Origin: Planctomycetota bacterium
GTDB lineage: Bacteria; Planctomycetota; Planctomycetia; Pirellulales; Lacipirellulaceae
Assembly: GCA_013151315.1 (NCBI GenBank)
Contig: JAADIN010000073.1
Span: forward strand, 1 to 15,356
Direction of reading: 5' to 3'
DNA: 15,356 bases
Shown: positions 7,074 through 14,319 of the stretch, in pieces
How positions within the stretch are numbered: the stretch's first letter is position 1
Layout: every line of letters starts with the position of its first letter
Notes under the pieces: model-generated
The model's database searches: none
The model's input: only the letters and a program-made list of their open reading frames with translations
What the model was told of the DNA's origin: nothing
Made by a program: the position numbers and the translations under genes

Positions 7074-7289
7074 TTACATCTCAAGTAAGAAAACGGTCCC
7101 ATCCACCCAATTGACACCAAATTCACAGGCGCAGGAAGAGCATAGAAAGCGGTCGCCGGTATTGCCGGAATCAACATTTAAATCAAAAGAGGTGTCACAG
7201 GCAGGGCAATTCACGTTGCGCGTCCCAGTCACGCCTCCTTCTTCTGGAAAAATAAATTCTTCCATAAAAAAATAGACGTCCATTTCCAT
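7074..7289 (-). CDS. Small zinc-ribbon protein upstream of the Mrr-like gene
   Basis: The gene encodes 71 residues from ATG 7289, chosen because AAGGA lies 7 nt upstream; the open frame itself runs back to 7466. Two CxxC knuckles are visible, VNCPACDTSFDLNV and FLCSSCACEFGVNW, spaced as in a zinc ribbon, after an acidic N-terminus (MEEFIFPEEGG). The C-terminal end is VDGTVFLLEM. It resembles small CPxC proteins of unknown role. It precedes the Mrr-like gene by 91 nt on the same strand and may be cotranscribed with it. Apart from zinc binding, function cannot be assigned. The upstream spacer 7290-7556 shows only AT-rich sequence and a short GGCC..GGCC palindrome near 7480. Confidence 0.6.
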   Translation of the reverse strand: MEMDVYFFMEEFIFPEEGGVTGTRNVNCPACDTSFDLNVDSGNTGDRFLCSSCACEFGVNWVDGTVFLLEM

Positions 7290-7296
7290 TTTTGAA

Positions 7297-7301
7297 TCCT
7301 T
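7297..7301 (-). promoter_or_regulatory. Shine-Dalgarno AAGGA deciding the start at 7289
   Basis: AAGGA lies 7 nt upstream of the internal ATG at 7289. It favours the 71-residue zinc-ribbon product over the 130-residue frame from 7466, whose first part looks non-coding. Confidence 0.55.
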
Positions 7302-7556
7302 AGACGAAGACGACTGAAGCAGAACCGCGACAGCGTGTAGTTTAGAGGATAATGAGGACGCCGACGTAACTAAATGACAAAAATGAAGCGGGGAAATCAC
7401 CAGTGCGATTAAGAAGTCCGGCCTTTCCCAAAAAACGACTTTATTGGAGGTGAAAAATACTACCACTAAGAAATCTCCGGCCTAGGGGCCAAAGCAAAAA
7501 AACAATATACTGGCAAGTCCTCAGTTACTAAATCCAACTCCCAGTCTCTCTCCCCC

Positions 7557-8470
7557 ATGCCCTACCTCTCCTTCCTTTTCATCTGCATCGTTTGGGGCAC
7601 AAGTTTTATTCTCATGGAGCGTGCTTCCCATGCACTCGGCCCCGTCACAATCGCTACTTGTCGGCTACTGGGTGGCGCACTGGTCCTGGCCATCTACTGG
7701 CTTTTTAATCGGCAAACTTTCAAGCTCAATCTTGCCGCCTGGGGACACATTTTGGTGGTCGCCCTCTTGGCCAACATCCTGCCGTTCGTCATCCAGCCTT
7801 ACGTCATGATGCAAGCTGGCGAACACGCCTACTTCGGTATGCTGGTTGCACTCGTTCCTTTGGCAACCATCATGGCGTCGATTCCCATGCTTGGTATCTG
7901 GCCCTCGCGTCGCCAACTGATCGGCGTACTCGGGGCATTCTTTGCCTCATGGCTGCCGTTTACGATGGCTCGAACCGCGGCATTTCTACGGGTCTTCTCG
8001 TCCTGGCCCTCTCGGTTCCCTTGTCGTACGCCCTCGGCAACACCTACATCAAATGGAAACTCGACCACCTGCCGCCGCTCGTCTTAACCATCTACTTCCT
8101 AGCTCTCGGCGGGTTGCTTCTGTTGCCACTGCAATTCTCACCGGCAACGCTTGCCGCCTGGAACCTCGATGGCCCTGCCCTGCCCTCCGACTGGACGTTG
8201 GCAATCGCCTCGGTCGCCTTTCTCAGTGTGGTCGGCACCGGCATCGCGATTCTCCTATTCATCCAGCTCGTCAAACACCAAGGCCCACTGTTCGCCGGTA
8301 TGGTCACTTACGTTGTCCCGGTTCTTGCCCTCTTTTGGGGCCAATACGACAGCGAACGACTCACCGGCACCCAACTCGCGGCGATCGGAGGGGTCCTCAC
8401 TATGGTCGCCTTTGTCCAATGGGGCGCTGCCGAACCGATTCGCTCAACGCTCGAACCCCTTCCCGACTGA
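7557..8470 (+). pseudogene. DMT/EamA family transporter, frameshifted
   Basis: Two frames together form one EamA permease of about 304 residues. The first (from ATG 7557) gives MPYLSFLFICIVWGTSFILM, YVMMQAGEHAYFGMLVALVPL and RRQLIGVLGAFFA. The second (to TGA 8470) gives LMAAVYDGSNRGISTGLLVL, PLSYALGNTYIKWKL and GTGIAILLFIQLVKHQGPLFAG. The switch falls at about 7941-7949, between the two EamA repeats. Adding one base after GCC at 7944-7946 restores a single frame (GCN CTC ATG), so one C has probably been lost from a short C run. Family members export metabolites or drugs through ten helices. It is a pseudogene or a sequence error; no slippery heptamer suggests programmed shifting. The aminotransferase starts 66 nt downstream. 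Confidence 0.85.
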
Positions 8471-8494
8471 TTTCTGCTTGTTACCGTCACTCCG

Positions 8495-8511
8495 GCGATC
8501 TGTCAGATCGC
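8495..8511. repeat. Short intergenic palindrome
   Basis: GCGATC (8495-8500) and GATCGC (8506-8511) form a 6-bp stem with a TGTCA loop, flanked by CCG and GGCTAC. The GGCTAC flank is shared with the palindrome ending at 4138, which hints at a common class of intergenic repeat. Confidence 0.4.
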
Positions 8512-8535
8512 GGCTACTTCAATCCCCAATCTCAA

Positions 8536-9654
8536 ATGTCCACTTCCTGGCTTGCTCAGCGCACTTCCGAATTCGACAGCTCTGGCATTCGCAAGGTCTT
8601 TGATCTCGCGGCGAAAATGACCGACCCGATCAATCTCTCGATCGGCCAGCCCGACTTTGCAGTGCCCGACGCCATCAAAGAAGCCGCGATCGAAGCGATC
8701 CGCGCCGACAAAAACGGCTACAGCGTCACCCAAGGAATCCCCGAACTCCAACAAGCCCTGCAAGCCCGCATCGATGCCGAGTACGGCCACGCCGATCGCC
8801 GCGTGCTGGTCACCTCAGGCACCAGCGGCGCGTTGGTGCTCGCGATGCTCTCGCTCATCGACCCAGGCGACGAAGTGATTTGCTTCGATCCCTATTTTGT
8901 GATGTACCCGACGCTAGTCGGCATGGTCGGCGGCCGGCCGGTGATGGTCGACACGTATCCCGACTTCCGGATCGATATCGAAAAGGTCGCCGCCGCGATC
9001 ACCCCACGCACCAAGATGATCCTACTAAACAGCCCCGCCAACCCAACCGGCGTGGTGGCCACAGAAGACGAAATCAAATCGCTTGCCGGTTTAGCAGCCA
9101 AACACAACCTCGCCCTCCTCAGCGACGAGATTTACCGCGACTTCAGCTACGAAGCCTCGCCAACCAGCCCCGCAACTTTCAACGACCAAACAATCGTCGT
9201 CGACGGCTTTAGCAAAACCTACGGAGTCACCGGCTGGCGCCTCGGTTGGATCCACGGCCCCTCAGCAATCATCGACAAGCTAACGATGTTGCAGCAATAC
9301 ACTTTTGTTTGCGCCCCCCACCCCCTACAACACGCCGCCCTAGCTGCGCTAGAAACCGACATGAGCGACCACATCACCAACTACAAGAAGCGCCGCGACT
9401 TGCTCGCGCAAGGCCTCCACAACGCCGGCTACGAATTCACCCCCCCAGGCGGCGCATTTTACGTCTATCCCAAAGTCCCCAGCGGCAAAGGCACCGCGAC
9501 TGAATTCGTCACCCACGCCATCGAAAACCAACTGCTAGTTATCCCCGGAAACATCTTCAGCCGCCGCGACACGCATTTCCGAATTTCCTACGCCGCAAGC
9601 ACCGAAACAATCGAACGCGGTTTGGAAGTTCTACGGCAAATAGGCCCTCAGTAG
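8536..9654 (+). CDS. Class I/II PLP-dependent aminotransferase
   Basis: The gene encodes 372 residues from ATG 8536. The open frame extends 594 bases further upstream but there it overlaps the transporter and encodes Arg/Pro-rich nonsense. Fold type I aminotransferase motifs are clear: NLSIGQPDF (33-41), VTSGTSGA (92-99, phosphate cup), NSPANPTG with Asn169, LSDEIY with Asp197, FSKTYGVTGWRLGW with the Schiff-base Lys227, and FRISYA with substrate-binding Arg349. The family transfers amino groups between amino acids and 2-oxoacids in the cytoplasm; aspartate aminotransferase-like specificity is most likely but cannot be fixed from sequence alone. No Shine-Dalgarno is visible. It follows the broken transporter on the same strand and ends in an 82-nt convergent gap before the ABC permease. 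Confidence 0.92.
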   Translation: MSTSWLAQRTSEFDSSGIRKVFDLAAKMTDPINLSIGQPDFAVPDAIKEAAIEAIRADKNGYSVTQGIPELQQALQARIDAEYGHADRRVLVTSGTSGALVLAMLSLIDPGDEVICFDPYFVMYPTLVGMVGGRPVMVDTYPDFRIDIEKVAAAITPRTKMILLNSPANPTGVVATEDEIKSLAGLAAKHNLALLSDEIYRDFSYEASPTSPATFNDQTIVVDGFSKTYGVTGWRLGWIHGPSAIIDKLTMLQQYTFVCAPHPLQHAALAALETDMSDHITNYKKRRDLLAQGLHNAGYEFTPPGGAFYVYPKVPSGKGTATEFVTHAIENQLLVIPGNIFSRRDTHFRISYAASTETIERGLEVLRQIGPQ

Positions 9655-9736
9655 CACGCACGCGATTGACTTTCCCTCATAGCCAGGGCCGTTAGATGGC
9701 CAACTCGGGCTCCGAGGTCTTTGGTTGCGTAATGTT

Positions 9737-11356
9737 TTACTCCGAAACTCGCCAGCGCATCTGGAACAACCACATCGCACCAAGTAAAAGGCCTACGTTG
9801 TAGACGGCTGAGAAACCAAGGTGCCACCAGAAGACCGAGATCACCTTCGGTGCCGAGGTAGGCGCACCGGGAATTGCCAGTGGCAAATTAAAAACGGCGG
9901 CAAAGGGGCTACTGGCCTCTGCATACTGCACGATTTCAACGGCACCGCTACCTGCCAAAAACGTGTTCACAAAGAGATGTGCCGCCACGGGCCCGAGGAA
10001 CAGGGTCAAGATAATCAAATAGGTCGCCATCAAGCTCGTTTCGCTCTTGCGAAATAGCGTGGAGCAAAAAAGAGCGGTCATGGCAGTCGTCATGCAAGTC
10101 GTCGCGAAGACGAGAAAATAGCCGCCCATCGTCGGCAAGTTGTGCCAGTAGTCGAGAGGCATGATGCAGGCCAAGACGACGGGCCACATCAGAAAAGAAC
10201 TCAACACGCTCGACACGCGTAACCCTGAAAAAAGTTTACCCCACAACATTTGCCAGGGAGTAATGAGCGTGGTGAGCAACAGGTCGAGTGTCTGCCGCTC
10301 GCGTTCGCTCGTCACACTGCCAGCCGAAAAAACGGGACCGACCAACATGTTGAACAGTAGCACATAGGCAATGTACCAAGCTGCGAGATGCTGTTGCATG
10401 TACAGGCAAACCGCCATTACGGGCAGAGCGATCAGCATGCTGATCTGAATAACCAGCCGCAGCATAAGCGTGCCTTGGCTGAAAATCTCGCTACGGATTT
10501 CTTTGTCGTAAATCGGATTCGCGTTGTCGGGCAGGAAGGTCGTTCGCTTGGGCGGGGCAAAGAGTCGATCAGGAAACTCGTCGCGGCTGATGTAGAGGCC
10601 GACCGCTTCTTCGGCTTCGGTTTCGAGGTCGATCACTTGTTTGCCGTCGCTACCCAGCTCGGGCGATTGGAAAAGCCGACGGCTCGTATCGGCCCAAAGC
10701 AGCGCACCTATCGATCCGCAAACGACCGGCACCACCGTAAAAACGACCAGCAGCCGCGCCTCGCCAAGCTGATCGAGCGCTAGCCAAATAAAGACTCCGG
10801 CCATCGCCAATGGCAAAATCAGTAGATAGGAGACTGCCAGCGAAGCCGAGGTGCGCGAGAAAATGCTGCTACACCAAAGGCTGACCATGCCGAACAACGC
10901 CACCGAGGAAATCATTGCGAAATATCCCGAAAAAACGTCAAAAGGATGGACCCCCCCTAACGGCAGACAAAGCATGACGATCGGCAGCGAACAGATCATC
11001 AGCTCGGCCAAGGGAATCAGCGCCGCAGCCAATTTCCCGAGGACGATTGCCCCCGGCTTGACGGGGCTGGCCATGAGCATCTCAAAACTCTTGCGTTCTT
11101 TCTCACCGGTAATTGCCCCAGCAGCAAAACTAGGAGCCATCAGCGACATCAAGAGATACTGTCCCAGAAAAAACAGATTCACCAATTTCTTGGCTTCTTC
11201 AGAACTGGCCATATCAAGCCGCTGCTCCGTCGGCCAGGCGGCGTAAACAAGCAGCCCCAAAAACCCGACGTAGGCCGTCAGCAGCACAAACCCGCGGGCG
11301 GCCCGCAGGTTGGTGATGAGTTCTCGCTGGAGGACAGGATTTTCGAAAACGTACAT
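9737..11356 (-). CDS. Two-repeat ABC-2 type transporter permease
   Basis: The gene encodes 539 residues from ATG 11356, with GGAA 5 nt upstream. The frame extends to a GTG at 11383 but that lies in a repeat element. The protein opens MYVFENPVLQRELITNLRAA and consists of two homologous halves. Each has a cytoplasmic start (ENPVLQREL; NPIYDKEIRSEIF), six or so hydrophobic helices, and a coupling segment: AGAITGEKERKSFEMLMASP, then KPGAIVLGKL, in the first half; AGSVTSERERQTLDLLLTTL, then TPWQMLWGKL, in the second. The halves are joined by an acidic soluble linker (residues about 250-285). This is the permease of an ABC-2 exporter (GldF/NosY class); the substrate is unknown. No ATPase gene lies beside it, so its partner must be elsewhere. 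Confidence 0.88.
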   Translation of the reverse strand: MYVFENPVLQRELITNLRAARGFVLLTAYVGFLGLLVYAAWPTEQRLDMASSEEAKKLVNLFFLGQYLLMSLMAPSFAAGAITGEKERKSFEMLMASPVKPGAIVLGKLAAALIPLAELMICSLPIVMLCLPLGGVHPFDVFSGYFAMISSVALFGMVSLWCSSIFSRTSASLAVSYLLILPLAMAGVFIWLALDQLGEARLLVVFTVVPVVCGSIGALLWADTSRRLFQSPELGSDGKQVIDLETEAEEAVGLYISRDEFPDRLFAPPKRTTFLPDNANPIYDKEIRSEIFSQGTLMLRLVIQISMLIALPVMAVCLYMQQHLAAWYIAYVLLFNMLVGPVFSAGSVTSERERQTLDLLLTTLITPWQMLWGKLFSGLRVSSVLSSFLMWPVVLACIMPLDYWHNLPTMGGYFLVFATTCMTTAMTALFCSTLFRKSETSLMATYLIILTLFLGPVAAHLFVNTFLAGSGAVEIVQYAEASSPFAAVFNLPLAIPGAPTSAPKVISVFWWHLGFSAVYNVGLLLGAMWLFQMRWRVSE

Positions 11357-11376
11357 GAGGGTTCCAAAAAATTCTT

Positions 11377-11448
11377 GAAACACAGAGGCACAGAGATAAC
11401 GGAGAAAAAAATTACCCCAACTCGGTTTCCTCCGTGCCTCGGTGTTTC
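11377..11448. repeat. Imperfect inverted repeat with about 28-nt arms
   Basis: The left arm 11377-11404 begins GAAACACAGAGGCACAGAG. The reverse complement of the right arm 11421-11448 begins GAAACACCGAGGCACGGAG. They match over the whole arm apart from a few substitutions, with a 16-nt loop. It fills the gap between argG and the permease gene. This 'acagaggcacagag' type is a dispersed intergenic element I have seen described in several bacterial phyla (recollection). It may also limit readthrough from argG. Confidence 0.6.
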
Positions 11449-11479
11449 CATTTTTCTTCTTAGCTCCGACTTCAATAAA

Positions 11480-12694
11480 TCAGTACTCTCGAGGTCGAAC
11501 TTTTCCAAGCACGCGACTCGGCAGCCCTTGCAGCCTCAAAAATCCTTCCGCGTCGGTCTGGTCGTAGCTGCCGCCACCTTCCATGCTCGCGATTTCCGCA
11601 TCGTAGAGACTGTTGGGGCTAGTGCGGCCGTGAATCATGACGTTGCCTTTGTACAGACCAAGCGTCACCTCGCCGGTAACCGACTGCTGGGCTTCGCGGA
11701 TGAATGCCAGGAGAGCGTCCATCTTCGGCACGAACCAGAATCCGTAGTACACCATCTCGGCGACTTCCGGCGATAGCCGATCGCGCAGATGCACGAGATC
11801 GCGGTCGAGCGTAAGTTGTTCCAGCGCCAGGTGCGCGGCATAGAGGGCCGTGATACCCGGCGCTTCGTAGACGCCGCGGCTCTTCATGCCCACAAAGCGG
11901 TTTTCGACAATGTCAATACGCCCAACACCGTTGCGGCCGGCGATCGCGTTCATGGTCTCAACCAACGCCAAAGGAGATTTCGCGTCGCCGTTTACGGCGA
12001 CCGGCACACCGCTTTCAAACGAGACCGTCACTTCCTCGACCGCATCAGGGGCATCCTGCGGCGAAACGGTCATGCCAAAGTCGACCATCGCAACGCCATT
12101 GGTATTCGGGTCTTCTAGCTCACCCGCTTCGTAGCTGATGTGCAAACAGTTTTCGTCGGAGCTGTAGGGCTTTGCGATCGAAGCTTTGACGGGAATTTTT
12201 TTCGCGTCGCAGTAGTCGATCATTTCGGTCCGACCGGGAAACAGATTGCGAAACGCCTCAACGCGCCAAGGAGCAATCATTTTGACGCTAGGCTCGAGCG
12301 CTTCGGCTGCCAGTTGGAATCGGCATTGATCGTTGCCCTTGCCGGTAGCTCCGTGAGCGTAAGCTTCGGCCCCCACTTCTCGGGCCACCTGCAAGCAAAC
12401 CTTCGAGATCAGCGGCCGAGCGATCGAAGTGCCCAGCAGGTAAATACCTTCGTACTTCGCTTGCCACTGAAGCACTGGAAATGCGTAGTCGCGGCAGAGC
12501 TCTTCGCGGGCGTCGATCAACTGCGACGAAATCGCTCCATGGTCGCGGGCCTTTTGCAAAATTGCCTCACGATCTTCGCAAGGCTGCCCCAAGTCGACAT
12601 AGACGGCATGGACATCGTAGCCTTCATCTTGCAGCCAACCGAGAATCACGGAAGTGTCGAGTCCGCCTGAATAAGCCAATACGCAACTGGGCAT
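11480..12694 (-). CDS. argG: Argininosuccinate synthase
   Basis: The gene encodes 404 residues, the usual length. It condenses citrulline and aspartate with ATP to argininosuccinate, the penultimate step of arginine synthesis. The PP-loop AYSGGLDTSVILGWL (7-21) binds ATP. YLLGTSIARP (85-94), AHGATGKGNDQCRF (113-126), IAPWR, KPYSSDENCLHISYEAGELEDP and the C-terminal GLYKGNVMIHGRTSPNSLYD are typical. The ATG at 12694 precedes MPSCVLAYSGG; the open frame continues 69 bases upstream but homologues start here. Only a weak GGA lies upstream. It is transcribed divergently from the selenoprotein candidate and followed by an inverted repeat before the permease. A hairpin (12735-12756) lies in its leader. 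Confidence 0.96.
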   Translation of the reverse strand: MPSCVLAYSGGLDTSVILGWLQDEGYDVHAVYVDLGQPCEDREAILQKARDHGAISSQLIDAREELCRDYAFPVLQWQAKYEGIYLLGTSIARPLISKVCLQVAREVGAEAYAHGATGKGNDQCRFQLAAEALEPSVKMIAPWRVEAFRNLFPGRTEMIDYCDAKKIPVKASIAKPYSSDENCLHISYEAGELEDPNTNGVAMVDFGMTVSPQDAPDAVEEVTVSFESGVPVAVNGDAKSPLALVETMNAIAGRNGVGRIDIVENRFVGMKSRGVYEAPGITALYAAHLALEQLTLDRDLVHLRDRLSPEVAEMVYYGFWFVPKMDALLAFIREAQQSVTGEVTLGLYKGNVMIHGRTSPNSLYDAEIASMEGGGSYDQTDAEGFLRLQGLPSRVLGKVRPREY

Positions 12695-13013
12695 CGTTTT
12701 TTGTCCGTCTGCAAGCTGGGAAATAAAAGGGAAGGTGCCGGCAAAAGGCCGGGCACAAAGCAACTATTGTGGTTCGCGGGTCTCTCGCTGGCAAGCATCA
12801 AGCTCGGTGAGTTTGCTCATGAGGAGCATTCTCGAAAATCAAACCCTCCCTGAACACCTCCCTACCCACTAAAATCACTGAAGAACCATACGGAAAGGGG
12901 TCCGAACGATGCGGAGCTGTTGAAACTGCCTTATACCACTACCTCGGAGCCTTACCCGAACCAGAATTTACCCAACAGATCCTGGGGACGAGGCCAAAAA
13001 ATAGGTTGCGAAC
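12695..13013. other. Divergent intergenic region between argG and the peroxiredoxin-like gene
   Basis: These 319 bases must carry both promoters. They contain a hairpin at 12735-12756 and, on the minus strand, an 18-codon open frame (12820-12764, MSKLTELDACQRETREPQ) with no Shine-Dalgarno. No tRNA-like fold (including selC), known riboswitch or convincing promoter hexamers were recognised. Confidence 0.5.
12735..12756 (-). repeat. GC-rich hairpin in the argG leader
   Basis: GTGCC pairs with GGCAC and GGC with GCC, around an AAAAG loop with one bulged G. It lies 41 nt upstream of the argG ATG. There is no T-run directly after it on the minus strand, so it is more like a REP-type palindrome or leader structure than a classical terminator. 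Confidence 0.4.
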
Positions 13014-13811
13014 ATGAATGACGAATCTCTGCCTGCGACCAGCCGCTGGCCAAAACATGCCGTCTGGGTTGGGCCGATCGTTACCCTGGTCGGTGCGCTA
13101 AGCTATTTTCTGTTCTTCGCTCAGTTCCCGATCCTCCGCGACTTTCCGGTGCTCAATCTGCCGGTCGTTTTGCTCGGGTTTGTGCTCTCCGGTGCCGGGT
13201 GTTGGCAAATGTTTCGGGGCCGTAGCGGCTTGCTGGGCAAGGCGTTTGCCTCGGTCGGGCTATTGATGTCGCTGGGCGTGGCAGGGCTGTTTTGCTTTTA
13301 CATTTTCTTCTTGTCGTATCAACTCCCCGCCGTGGCAGCGGTCCCCGATTTGCGATCGGCTGCGCCCGAGATCGCATTGCTCGACCAGAATGGCGAGCAA
13401 GTACGGCTCTCCGACCATCTCGGTAGCAAGGTGATCTTGGTCTTCTACCGTGGCCATTGGTGACCTTTCTGCCTCTCTGAACTGCAAGGCTTGCAGTCCC
13501 GCCTCCAAGAAATCCGCGATCACGGCGGCAAGGTTCTTGCTGTTTGCGCTGATTCCGTCACAAAAAATCACAAAGTCGTTGAGCAGCAAAAACTCGATTT
13601 CCCAATCCTTTCGGATGCCGACCTCGTGGCGACCGATGCCTACGGTTTACGGCATGAGGGGGGCAACCCAATAGAAGGCCGCGACGTTTCCCGCCCCGCT
13701 GTTTTTATTCTTGATGGCGAGGGCGTCATCCAGTGGCGTCATTTGACCGACAACTGGCGGGTCCGGGTTCGGCCCGAAACGATTGTCGAGCAGCTCGTTG
13801 AGATGCAATGA
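13014..13811 (+). CDS. Membrane-anchored peroxiredoxin-like selenoprotein (TGA at codon 150 read as selenocysteine)
   Basis: Read through the TGA at 13461-13463, the gene gives 265 residues. Three hydrophobic helices (about 16-37, 44-66, 73-103) anchor it. A thioredoxin-fold domain of the peroxiredoxin-like/AhpC-TSA type follows: APEIALLDQNGEQVRLSDHL, VILVFYRGHW-U150-PFC153, LSELQGLQSRLQEIRDHGGKV, DFPILSDADLVATDAYGLRH, RPAVFILDGEGVIQWRH. In relatives the motif is RGxWCPxC, so the TGA replaces exactly the redox-active cysteine, giving a UxxC pair. The frame after the TGA is the same frame and continues 115 codons to TGA 13811. A SECIS-like hairpin follows the TGA. Such proteins reduce peroxides or disulfides, here probably on the outer side of the membrane. 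The sel genes are not in this window. The alternative is a Cys-to-stop mutation. Confidence 0.83.
13461..13497 (+). promoter_or_regulatory. Putative bacterial SECIS element after in-frame TGA
   Basis: After TGA (13461-13463), ACTGCAA (13481-13487) pairs perfectly with TTGCAGT (13491-13497), leaving a GGC loop (13488-13490). The loop begins 24 nt after the TGA and starts with G. Both points meet the published bacterial SECIS pattern (G in the first two loop positions, loop about 16-37 nt from UGA). It would recruit SelB and tRNA-Sec. Confidence 0.78.
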
Positions 13812-13839
13812 AATGTTGTTGGAGGCAACGGTAGGCTGT

Positions 13840-14058
13840 TTAGCCGACCTCGTAGATCACCGGTCGATATTTGGGAAGAGGGATCGGTTTGCCCGATTGT
13901 CGAGCAGCTTCCAACCAAGCCGTCTTAGCGATCTCGACTTCCGAAAGTGCCTCTTCAGCGGTCTTGCCAAAGGCCGAGCAGGCTTTGAGATCAGGGATGT
14001 CGGCAATATACCCATCATCTTCTTCGCTAAAGAAGATATTGATGTGATAGTCTTTCAT
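13840..14058 (-). CDS. hicB: HicB-family antitoxin
   Basis: The gene encodes 72 residues. The partial RNase-H-like HicB fold is clear: YHINIFFSEEDDGYIADIPDLKACSAFGKTAEEALSEVEIAKTAWLEAAR, ending KPIPLPKYRPVIYEVG. HicB neutralises the HicA mRNA interferase and usually represses the operon. A strong GGAGGA Shine-Dalgarno (14068-14073) lies 9 nt before ATG 14058, within the end of hicA. It is the second gene of the pair, 5 nt after hicA. No extra C-terminal DNA-binding domain is present, so autoregulation would need the complex or another factor. It is convergent with the selenoprotein gene, with a 28-nt gap. Confidence 0.88.
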   Translation of the reverse strand: MKDYHINIFFSEEDDGYIADIPDLKACSAFGKTAEEALSEVEIAKTAWLEAARQSGKPIPLPKYRPVIYEVG

Positions 14059-14063
14059 GACAG

Positions 14064-14312
14064 TTAATCCTCCAACCTCAGATTATACTCTTCAACAAGC
14101 TTCAGGAACTGCCTAATCTGATACGATTTTGCCTGCCCGCCAATTTCTTGCAGGTTGACCAGTTCAGGAACGTTGGGGTGAGCGAAAATATGATGACTGC
14201 CACTTACTCGCTTAAGCGTGAACCCAAACGCTTCAACGAGTCCACGCATGTCGCCGAAGCGAATGTTCCTCGAACCACCAAGAATTTTTTCTAGGACTTT
14301 ACGTGTCTTCAT
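14064..14312 (-). CDS. hicA: HicA-family toxin (mRNA interferase)
   Basis: The gene encodes 82 residues and matches HicA: a double-stranded RNA-binding-like fold with MRGLVEAFGFTLKRVSGSHHIFAHPNVPELVNLQ, then QAKSYQIRQFLKLVEEYNL. His40 in GSHH is the conserved catalytic histidine. HicA cleaves mRNA and blocks translation until bound by HicB. The ATG at 14312 lacks a Shine-Dalgarno, but a GATAAT box ends 7 nt upstream, so the transcript may be nearly leaderless. The pair has the toxin-first order usual for hicAB and appears intact, with no frameshift or missing catalytic residue. Confidence 0.88.
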   Translation of the reverse strand: MKTRKVLEKILGGSRNIRFGDMRGLVEAFGFTLKRVSGSHHIFAHPNVPELVNLQEIGGQAKSYQIRQFLKLVEEYNLRLED

Positions 14313-14319
14313 TTGGGAG

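Noticed and set aside
7930..7950. Programmed -1 frameshift in the transporter
   Set aside because: No X XXY YYZ slippery heptamer or strong downstream structure was seen. A lost C is simpler.
7942..8535. 198-residue N-terminal extension of the aminotransferase (possible fusion)
   Set aside because: It overlaps the transporter in another frame and is Arg/Pro-rich without a domain. The ATG at 8536 matches the usual family start.
9655..9736. Terminator between the aminotransferase and the ABC permease
   Set aside because: Only a weak GGCC..GGCC pairing around 9687-9702 is visible, with no T-run; not enough to call.
12764..13013. tRNA-Sec (selC) gene near the selenoprotein
   Set aside because: I found no cloverleaf, no long variable arm and no anticodon TCA in a proper loop. 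The gene must be elsewhere if present.
13491..13811. Separate small gene starting with TTG 13491
   Set aside because: It is the same frame as the upstream gene, starts in the middle of the SECIS-like stem and of a peroxiredoxin helix, and lacks a ribosome site. It is the continuation of the selenoprotein.
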